Shown: positions 1 to 7,500 of the stretch, piece by piece
How the letters are laid out: every line of letters starts with the position of its first letter
Numbering within the stretch: the first letter of the stretch is position 1
NCBI GenBank assembly: GCA_018664745.1
Contig: JABJNS010000131.1
Coordinates: forward strand, 1 to 10,640
Reading direction: 5' to 3'
Length of the DNA stretch: 10,640 nt
Source: Flavobacteriales bacterium
GTDB taxonomy: Bacteria > Bacteroidota > Bacteroidia > Flavobacteriales > BACL11
Translations under genes and position numbers: made by a program
The notes under the pieces: model-generated
Database searches by the model: none
What the model saw: the letters and a program-made list of their open reading frames with translations, nothing else
What the model was told of the DNA's origin: nothing

Positions 1-137
1 TTGTTGGGAGAATTAGAAGAGATTTTACTCAAAAAAACACCTTAAATATGTGGATAGTGGCTGATAATTTAAGAAAAGGAGCTGCTACAAATACAGTGCA
101 AATTGCAGAATATTTGTTAAAGAATAATTTACTTTAA
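1..137 (+). CDS. asd: aspartate-semialdehyde dehydrogenase, C-terminal end (partial)
   Basis: This is the last 44 codons of a gene entering from the left edge, read in the frame that starts at base 3 and ending in TAA at 135-137. The translation holds the stretch LNMWIVADNLRKGAATN followed by VQIAEYLL, which is the characteristic C-terminal signature of Asd. Asd makes aspartate semialdehyde from aspartyl phosphate with NADPH, the branch point to lysine/diaminopimelate, threonine and methionine. The catalytic cysteine and histidine lie outside the window, so activity cannot be judged here. The gene runs towards lspA and its stop codon overlaps the lspA stop on the other strand, leaving no intergenic terminator. 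Confidence 0.9.
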   Translation, partial: VGRIRRDFTQKNTLNMWIVADNLRKGAATNTVQIAEYLLKNNLL

Positions 138-721
138 TTAAACTCTTTTCGGTAAAAAAGCAAAATCGTAAATATACCCACTGATATACCTGCATCAGCA
201 ATATTGAAAACAGGGCGGAAAAAGATAAAATGATCACCACCAATCATTGGGAGCCATTCAGGATAATGACTGTTTATTAACGGGAAGTAAAACATGTCAA
301 CTACTTTACCATGCAGCAAGGAGGAATAACCTCCAAATTCAGGCATAAAGCTTGCGATATTATGGTAACTTTCATTAAAAAAAACTCCATATAATGTACT
401 ATCAATAATATTACCGATTGCCCCCCCAATAATTAGTCCTATTGCAATTAGAGCTCCATTTGGCATTTTGTTTTTTACAATATCAAATACATATTTTATT
501 CCTAAACTAACTACTATTATTCTGAATAAGGTGAGCAGAGTTTTCCCTGTATGCCCACCAAATTCCATGCCAAAAGCCATACCATTATTTTCAGTAAAGT
601 GAATAATGAACCAATCAAAAATTTGAAATTCTTGTCCTAAAACAAAATGTGTTTTGATCCAAACTTTAAGAATTTGGTCAAGTAAAATAAGAATAAAAGC
701 GGTAAGAAATATTTTTTTCAA
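134..721 (-). CDS. lspA: lipoprotein signal peptidase II (LspA), TTG start
   Basis: This encodes an inner-membrane aspartyl protease of 195 residues that removes signal peptides from prolipoproteins after Lgt has lipidated them. Family motifs are visible in order: D15 and K19 in the first membrane helix, NNGMAFGM (45-52), GGAIGNIIDS (99-108) with catalytic D107, VVDMF with D142, and FNIADAG (172-178) with catalytic D176. About four hydrophobic helices are present. The residue after D107 is Ser instead of the common Arg, which I recall as usual in Bacteroidota. At 195 residues it is longer than the roughly 165 of the E. coli enzyme because of an insertion at about 108-165. The start is TTG at 721-719: an in-frame stop lies three codons upstream, and the next Met (residue 48) falls after essential motifs. 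It is the last gene of the ileS operon, 6 bases after its upstream neighbour. Confidence 0.95.
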   Translation of the reverse strand: MKKIFLTAFILILLDQILKVWIKTHFVLGQEFQIFDWFIIHFTENNGMAFGMEFGGHTGKTLLTLFRIIVVSLGIKYVFDIVKNKMPNGALIAIGLIIGGAIGNIIDSTLYGVFFNESYHNIASFMPEFGGYSSLLHGKVVDMFYFPLINSHYPEWLPMIGGDHFIFFRPVFNIADAGISVGIFTILLFYRKEFN

Positions 722-727
722 AGTAGC

Positions 728-1102
728 TTATTGAGCGTTTTTAGCTTCAATACTTAGTGTAGCGTGAGGAACAAGTTTTAATCTTTCTTTCGCAATTAAT
801 TTACCTGTACTTCTACATATTCCATATGTTTTATTTTCAATACGGATTAAAGCATTATTAAGACTTCTAATAAATTTTGCTTGCCTTTCAGCTAACTTAA
901 TATTTTCTTCCTTTGAAAGTGTTGATGACCCTTCTTCAAATTGCTTAAAAGTAGGAGAAGTGTCTTCTGTTCCATTGTCAGAATCATTAGCTGTAGCAGC
1001 TCTAAGAATATCTAAATCGTCTTGAGCACTTTCAATTTTATCAAGAATGATTTGTTTAAATTCTTGAAGTTCATCTTTTGTATATGTAGTTTTTTCAGCC
1101 AT
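728..1102 (-). CDS. TraR/DksA-family protein with degenerate zinc finger
   Basis: This 124-residue, highly charged protein has a long helical N-terminal part with a probable coiled-coil hairpin (about 8-85) and an acidic turn (D40, D42, E46, D47). The C-terminal block contains YGICRSTGKLIAKERL, then VPHATLSIEAK, which is the DksA/TraR zinc-finger region. DksA proteins bind the secondary channel of RNA polymerase and, with ppGpp, adjust transcription. Only one of the four zinc-ligand cysteines is kept (C96); the others align with T99, S117 and A120, so the fold probably does not bind zinc in the classical way. I recall the same degeneration in other Bacteroidota. The ATG lies 5 bases after the ileS stop and the gene ends 6 bases before lspA. 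Membership of the family is clear; its regulatory role is inferred. Confidence 0.9.
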   Translation of the reverse strand: MAEKTTYTKDELQEFKQIILDKIESAQDDLDILRAATANDSDNGTEDTSPTFKQFEEGSSTLSKEENIKLAERQAKFIRSLNNALIRIENKTYGICRSTGKLIAKERLKLVPHATLSIEAKNAQ

Positions 1103-1107
1103 TGTAA

Positions 1108-4100
1108 TTATTGTTTTTTAATACTAACTTTTGCAGTTATTTTATCCACTAACTCAATCTCATCAGCTTCATTATCAGCAATCTCTATAAATTCTAATTT
1201 GTCTGCTAAAGTTTCATCACAAATATAAGCGAAATTATTTTGAATGGCCGAGCTTAATTTAGCATTATTTTCAACTAAGATATTAACCTTATCAGTTACT
1301 TCAAAAGCCTTGTCTTTTCTTAGGTTTTGTATTCTATTAATAAATTCACGTGCTAAACCTTCTTCTTTTAACTTATCAGAAAGAGTAATGTCTAAAGCAA
1401 CCGTTACTCCATCATTATTAGCAACAATACAGCCAGGAATATCAGCCGAACTAATTTCAACATCTATTAAATCAATTGTGATTTCATCATTAATTTGATA
1501 AATTTCATTCTTTTCTATTTGCTTAATATCATCAGCTGTAAACTTGGCAATAACTCCTGAAATGAATTTCATATGCCTACCAAACTTTGGGCCAAGTGTT
1601 TTAAAGTTTGGTTTTATTTGTTTGGTTAATACATCAGAATCCTCAGTTAAATAAGCTATTTCCTTAACATTAATTTCACTTAATATAATTGAAGAAATTG
1701 CTTCAATATCCTCTTGCATTTTTGAGTTTAAAACAGGAATCATTATTTTTTGTAATGGCTGCCTTACTCTAATCATTTCCTTTTTCCTTAACGATAAAGC
1801 AAGAGAGGTAATATTTTGTGCTAATTGCATTTTTCGTTCCAAATCAGTATCTATTTTAGTGCTGTCAGACTTTGGGAAATCAGCTAAATGTACAGATGTT
1901 GCAGATTGCAAATTGCTTATGGAATTTAAATCCTGAAACAACCTATCCATAAAGAATGGAGCTATAGGTGCAGACAAAAGTGTAATCTTTTCTAAACACT
2001 CATAAAGGGTTTGGTAAGCAGAAACTTTATCAGAATTATATTCACCTTTCCAGAAACGCCTTCTGCTTAAACGAACATGCCAGTTACTTAATTTATCCAT
2101 AACAAAATCTTGAACTAAACGAGCAACACGAGTTGGCTCATATTCTTCATAAGCGTCTTCAACTTGCTGTATAAGTGTATTCAATTCTGAAAGAATCCAT
2201 CTATCAATTTCAGCTCTATTCTTAACAGAAACATCCTCTTCAGAGTAATTAAAGCCATCAATATTTGCATATAATGCAAAGAAGGAATAAGTGTTGTAAA
2301 GTGTTCCAAAGAATTTTCTTTGTACTTCTTGTATTCCGTTTTCGTCAAACTTTAAATTATCCCAAGGTTGTGCATTGGAAATCATATACCACCTTGTTGC
2401 ATCTGCACCATATTTATCAATAGTTTTAAAAGGGTCAGTTGCATTCCCTAGTCGCTTGGACATTTTATTTCCATTCTTATCCAAAACTAAACCATTGGAA
2501 ATAACATTTTTATACGCAACAGAATCAAAAAGCATTGTTGAAATAGCGTGCAAAGTAAAGAACCAACCTCTTGTTTGATCTACTCCCTCAGCAATAAAAT
2601 CTGCTGGATAATTTTGTTCAAATATTTCTTTATTTTCAAAAGGATAATGCAATTGAGCATATGGCATTGAGCCAGAATCAAACCAAACATCAATTAGATC
2701 TAATTCTCTTTTCATTGGTTTTCCATCTGCTGAAACTAAGATAATGTCATCAACATAAGGCCTATGTAGATCAAAAGAATTATAGTTTTCTTCTGAAAAA
2801 TCCCCAGCAATAAAATCAGATAAAGGATTAGTTGTCATAATTCCTGCAGCAATTGATTTTTCAATTTCTGATTTTAGCTCTTCTACCGAATTAATACAAA
2901 TTTCTGATTCACCTTCTTCTGTTCTCCAAATAGGAATAGGAATTCCCCAAAATCTTGAGCGGGATAAATTCCAGTCTACTAAATTTTCTAACCATTTTCC
3001 AAAACGACCCTCTCCTGTTGATTTTGGTTTCCAATTTATGGTTTTGTTAAGCTCCAACATCCTGTCTTTATAATCAGTTGTTTTTACAAACCAACTGTCC
3101 ATTGGGTAATATAGAATAGGCTTGTCCGTACGCCAACAATGTGGATAGGAATGTTCGTATTTTTCAGCCTTAAAACAAAGATTTTCTTCTTTTAGTTTGA
3201 TAACTATCTGAACATCAGCAGGAAGTTTTGGTTTCTCATCCTCAGCAGTATAAAATTCATCTTTTACATACATTCCCGCAAAGTCAGTAACTTCATCAAC
3301 AAATTTTCCTTGCTTGTTTACGAGTGTTAAGCTACCAATTCCATTTTGTTTACATACCCTATTGTCATCAGCACCAAAACTAGGAGCTAAATGAACTATT
3401 CCTGTTCCATCTTCAGTAGTTACAAAATCTCCAAGAATAATTTTAAATGCATCTCCATCTTCTGGTTGAGCATAAGGTAAAAGTTGCTCGTATCTTAAGC
3501 CTTCTAGCTCCTCTCCTTTTAATTCTGAAATAATATTAAAGGGTAAGTTTTTATTCCCAATCACATAATCCCCAAACTTTAAATCAGAATTATCGTCATT
3601 AAAATATTTGTTTGACAGGTCTTTAGCAACAATAACAGTTATTGGTTTTCCTGTATATTGATTTAATGTTTCAATTAAAAGATAGTCAATCTTTTTTCCA
3701 ACAGCAAGAGCAGTATTAGAAGGTAAGGTCCATGGTGTAGTTGTCCATGCTAAACAATAAACATCATTTTTAGTTTTGTTAAAGATAGACACTGAATCAG
3801 CATTTGAAATTAGCTTAAACTGAGCAACTGCAGAAGTATCTTTTACATCACGATAACATCCTGGCTGGTTTAACTCATGTGTGCTAAGTCCGGTACCTGC
3901 TTTAGGAGAGAATGGTTGAATAGTATGTCCTTTATAAAGTAACCCTTTTTTGTGCATCTGTCCTAATAACCACCATACACTCTCTATATATTTATTGTCA
4001 TATGTTACGTATGGGTTATTCATATCTACCCAATAACCCATCTCTTCAGTAATGTTTTCCCAGCTTCCTTTGTATTTCATTACATTTGTTCGGCAAGCTT

Positions 4101-4455
4101 TGTTGTAATCTTCAATTGAGATTGTAGAGCCAATATCTTCTTTGGTAATTCCTAATTCTTTTTCAACACCAAGCTCAACAGGAAGTCCATGTGTGTCCCA
4201 TCCAGCTTTTCTGTTTACCTGAAACCCTTGTAATGTTTTATAGCGACAAAATAAATCTTTAATTGTACGGGCAATTACATGGTGAATACCAGGCATCCCA
4301 TTAGCTGAAGGAGGTCCTTCATAAAAAGTAAAGGTAGATTTCCCTTTTCTGCTTTCAATACTTTGATTGAAAACATCTGATTTTATCCAGTTTTCTAAAA
4401 CTTCTTTATGGGTTTTAGATAAACTTAAATGTTTGTATTCCTTGAACTTGCTCAT
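1108..4455 (-). CDS. ileS: isoleucyl-tRNA synthetase, type 2, with GIHH active-site motif
   Basis: This class I aminoacyl-tRNA synthetase charges tRNA-Ile and edits mischarged valine in the cytoplasm. At 1115 residues it has the long eukaryote-like form (IleRS2), longer than the E. coli type of about 940. In order: N-terminal catalytic half with GPPSANGMPGIHHV (47-60), CP1 editing domain with WTTTPWTLPSNTAL (237-250) and GTGIVHLAPSFGADD (350-364), second catalytic half with GVDQTRGWFF (624-633) and KMSKR (664-668), anticodon-binding helical domain (about 750-900), and a C-terminal domain. I see no C-terminal zinc-finger cysteine set. The usual HxGH motif appears as G56-I57-H58-H59, with its first and third positions swapped. 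The start is ATG at 4455-4453, just behind a good promoter, and the gene leads the operon with the DksA-like gene and lspA. The short leader leaves no room for a T-box. Confidence 0.97.
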   Translation of the reverse strand: MSKFKEYKHLSLSKTHKEVLENWIKSDVFNQSIESRKGKSTFTFYEGPPSANGMPGIHHVIARTIKDLFCRYKTLQGFQVNRKAGWDTHGLPVELGVEKELGITKEDIGSTISIEDYNKACRTNVMKYKGSWENITEEMGYWVDMNNPYVTYDNKYIESVWWLLGQMHKKGLLYKGHTIQPFSPKAGTGLSTHELNQPGCYRDVKDTSAVAQFKLISNADSVSIFNKTKNDVYCLAWTTTPWTLPSNTALAVGKKIDYLLIETLNQYTGKPITVIVAKDLSNKYFNDDNSDLKFGDYVIGNKNLPFNIISELKGEELEGLRYEQLLPYAQPEDGDAFKIILGDFVTTEDGTGIVHLAPSFGADDNRVCKQNGIGSLTLVNKQGKFVDEVTDFAGMYVKDEFYTAEDEKPKLPADVQIVIKLKEENLCFKAEKYEHSYPHCWRTDKPILYYPMDSWFVKTTDYKDRMLELNKTINWKPKSTGEGRFGKWLENLVDWNLSRSRFWGIPIPIWRTEEGESEICINSVEELKSEIEKSIAAGIMTTNPLSDFIAGDFSEENYNSFDLHRPYVDDIILVSADGKPMKRELDLIDVWFDSGSMPYAQLHYPFENKEIFEQNYPADFIAEGVDQTRGWFFTLHAISTMLFDSVAYKNVISNGLVLDKNGNKMSKRLGNATDPFKTIDKYGADATRWYMISNAQPWDNLKFDENGIQEVQRKFFGTLYNTYSFFALYANIDGFNYSEEDVSVKNRAEIDRWILSELNTLIQQVEDAYEEYEPTRVARLVQDFVMDKLSNWHVRLSRRRFWKGEYNSDKVSAYQTLYECLEKITLLSAPIAPFFMDRLFQDLNSISNLQSATSVHLADFPKSDSTKIDTDLERKMQLAQNITSLALSLRKKEMIRVRQPLQKIMIPVLNSKMQEDIEAISSIILSEINVKEIAYLTEDSDVLTKQIKPNFKTLGPKFGRHMKFISGVIAKFTADDIKQIEKNEIYQINDEITIDLIDVEISSADIPGCIVANNDGVTVALDITLSDKLKEEGLAREFINRIQNLRKDKAFEVTDKVNILVENNAKLSSAIQNNFAYICDETLADKLEFIEIADNEADEIELVDKITAKVSIKKQ

Positions 4456-4477
4456 GTTTTATGCTAAATATAATGCG

Positions 4478-4496
4478 TGCAAATATAGTTTTTGCA
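4478..4496. repeat. 6-bp inverted repeat over the ileS -7 box
   Basis: TGCAAA (4478-4483) and TTTGCA (4491-4496) form a perfect inverted repeat with a 7-base spacer that covers the -7 element of the ileS promoter. It could be an operator half-site pair, or it may simply follow from the TTTGC of the promoter in AT-rich sequence. No binding protein can be named. Confidence 0.3.
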
Positions 4497-4510
4497 TTTT
4501 AGATAAGCAA
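4480..4510 (-). promoter_or_regulatory. promoter of the ileS operon
   Basis: On the minus strand, TATATTTG (4487-4480) matches the Bacteroidota -7 box TAnnTTTG exactly, and TTG (4510-4508) sits 20 bases upstream as the -33 box, within the usual spacing. Transcription would start about 5-7 bases downstream, giving a leader of roughly 20 bases before the ileS ATG at 4455. This is the only good promoter I see for the three-gene operon. It rests on consensus match and spacing only. Confidence 0.65.
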
Positions 4511-4536
4511 TGCTAATTTGGCTTAAAAAAATAGCA
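4511..4536. repeat. imperfect inverted repeat between the surface-protein gene and ileS
   Basis: TGCTAATTT (4511-4519) and AAAATAGCA (4528-4536) pair at 8 of 9 positions around an 8-base loop. The repeat lies about 20 bases past the stop codon of the upstream minus-strand gene and just before the ileS promoter. The stem is AT-rich and no T-tract follows it in the minus direction, so it is at best a weak terminator of the surface-protein transcript. The 101-base gap 4456-4556 holds nothing else I can support. Confidence 0.25.
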
Positions 4537-4556
4537 AAAGAAACAGAAAAATTTGT

Positions 4557-7500
4557 TTATCTAATTAGAATAATTTCAGAGGATTCTTGGTGCTTCCAAC
4601 CTTCAAAATCTTGATAATATATTTCATAAATATAAGCCCCTAAAGGTAGCTCTTCTCCTGATGATTGGTGTTTTCCATCCCAACCATTATTGCAATCTAA
4701 ATCATGAATATTATCAGTTGAATATACCAATTCACTAAAGCGACTGTAAACATTAAACACAAAAGTTTCTTCTCTTATTCCATGATGAGAAATGCAGAAT
4801 TTATCATTTATCCCATCTAAATCAGGAGTAAATGAGTTTGGAATATAAATCCAATAATCATCAGTAATTTGAATATGCTTAAAGGTGGTATCTATACAAC
4901 CGTTACCATCTTGAATAATTAAACTTACTTGATACATAGCTAATGAATCACTATAGGTATGATAAGGGTTTTCTGAAAAATCAGGAGGAGTGTTGTCTCC
5001 AAAATCCCATTGCCAACTAACAATATTTCCTTCTGATTTATCTATTAACTGAGAAGTAGTAAATAAGATGGTCATGCTGTCAGGTTGTGCTTCAAAATTA
5101 GCTATAGGAGAGGTTAAGACTGTTACCATAGCCGAACCGTTAATTGTCCCTGTAGAATTAGCATCAGTGAAGCTAGTTAGTGTATAATTTCCCTCTTGTT
5201 TAGTGTTAATAATGTATGGGTTAATTGAAGTAGTAATTGAGGGTTGAACAATTCCATTTATTGCATAAGAAAATGTATATGGAGCTACAGCATTATTAAA
5301 ATAAACTTTTACTTGAGCACTTATTTTAGCATTATTACATATTGTATCATTTCCATCAATAAATGCACTCATTTTATAAATATGTAATGTTATAAGATCA
5401 TTGTATGTGCCATAAAAAGAATTATTTGCAACTGATCCATTTAAGAGAGTGTTACTGTCGGTTTCCCAAGAATTAAATACATATTGAGGGTCTATGTTGG
5501 GGTTAATTGTATTTAGATCATCAACAAATACAGTTTCAGAATATGGGAAAATTGAAACAATATTTCCATTAATATTAATTGAAGTTGTAGTTCCAGCAGG
5601 ATTGACATCATATGTAATAGTTGGCTTCTTATAAATATATAAAGTTACAGTATCATTGTAATAAGCGTAAAATGAATCTGTCATATTAGTGGCTATTGGC
5701 ATTAGTGTAACACTATCTGAACTCCAGGTGTTAAATCCATATAAAGGGTCAATATTTGGCGATATATATGCAGTATCTCCTATTATATAATTTTTTGAAG
5801 AAGGAAAAGTATTTATTATAGTACCGTCAACAGTAATTGTTGTAGCAGTTCCTGCAGGGATAACATTATATACTATACTTTTTGTTGGAATAAAATAGGC
5901 GCGAACTATTACATCACCTTGTAAGTCTAGTACTAAAGTATCAACATTTGGGTCATATATATATGTATTTGTTGAAATAACTTCCCAGTGATCAAAAGAC
6001 CCACTTTTCACCTCAAAAGGAAGGGATATTCCACCAAACCTTTGGTCAGTCCAAGGGGTATTTAAATTATTAATAATATTTCCATTACTCATTTCTACCT
6101 CACCTATCCCTATAATTTCTACTGTAACATCATAAGGACCTGTAATTGCAGTGTCACAATCTACAAATCCAGAATTCATGCTATCACATCTTGCTAGAAT
6201 AAAATTTCTTAAATCTTGAACATTTCCCTGCCATGCTGCATATGTACCACCCCATGTTGTTATTTGTCTTGGCATTTCGGGGTCGATTACCGCTATCATA
6301 CTATCTAAGATATGTATCATAAAAGTGCATGAGAATGAACTATTTGCTAAATCTTGCCATCTATTGACATAATCATCATGAAATTCTTGATTAGTAAGCA
6401 TTTCATTCCAAATTGGAACATGTCCTTGTCCACCAGTATTACCAAGAGAACTTGGATCACAAGGGTCTGCACCTACACCAGTGTTAGGGACTCCCGTATA
6501 ATTTGTTCCGTGTCCAAATGTATTATCCATATCCCATAGAGTGTACCGCCATTTCTTTTTATCTCCATTGGGGTCCATTCCTCTCCACCATGCAGTATTC
6601 CAATTTAACCAATCAGCACACACAACATAGGAGTTCAATAAAAAATAATCAATTAAACTTCCAGTATTAAACTGACTCTTTGCAGTATTGTAATTTGCTT
6701 GATTAACCATTGGATTAGTAGCTACATAATTTACAAAGGTATTCCAATCTGGTTGTGCGTTTGGAGCTCCAAATTCAGTCCAAGTCCCCCCCCAAGTTTT
6801 AAGATATTGTAAATTATTTTTATCTTGATCATAATAATAGCTTGTGAAATCCTGATCATCTACCTTTTCTCTCATTTCATAAACCCCCCAATAAACCCCA
6901 TTCAGATATAGAATACAAGAAGATGTAGACCTTTCGTCTAATCTTAAATCAGCAATTTGTGAAAGGTGATTGACATATGCATCTCTAATATGAGCTCCTG
7001 AACCTCCATAAGAAAATGGATAATTGTCATTTGCAGCAGCCTTTACAATAACTCTTTGAAATTTATCTCTGCTTTTAGTGTTAAAGATCTTATCTTGTAA
7101 AGCGTAGTTATAACCAAACTGATCTCTCATGACGTAGTCAAATCCTCTTTGATCATATGCCCAAGAATCATTACCATGTTTATTGTATTCTCCAGTTCCT
7201 TTATCTAGTAAAACACCATTTTCATCAAACCATTCAATTGTGCCAGTTGGCTCAAGTCCACTTACAGACCAAGAAGGAGTTCCAGTTAATAAATCAGCTG
7301 TTCCATTTCCTAACTCATTTCCAGAAACAGACAATATAGGAATTGTATGGGTATCATTAATAAAGAAGGTATGGTAGTCAATAAAACTTGGTGGAATGTT
7401 AACTGTTGAACTATAACAAACTGCCTTGATTACTGTTGTTGCTGAAATAGTTATTGCTCCAATATATAGGGTTGAGGTGTTGTCAGGTTCATCACCATTT

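Noticed and set aside
421..427. Seven-base C run in lspA as a possible slippage site
   Set aside because: It encodes part of the conserved GGxxGN motif, is shorter than the tract in the surface-protein gene, and lspA is normally essential for lipoprotein processing, so switching is unlikely.
1022..1228. Plus-strand open frame across the DksA-like/ileS junction
   Set aside because: It lies antisense to two certain genes, resembles no protein family and is low-complexity; a shadow frame.
4456..4510. T-box or other riboswitch in front of ileS
   Set aside because: The predicted leader is only about 20 bases, far too short for such a structure.
7157..7377. Overlapping plus-strand open frames inside the surface-protein gene
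   Set aside because: They are antisense to a continuous, domain-supported coding frame and show no recognisable protein features.
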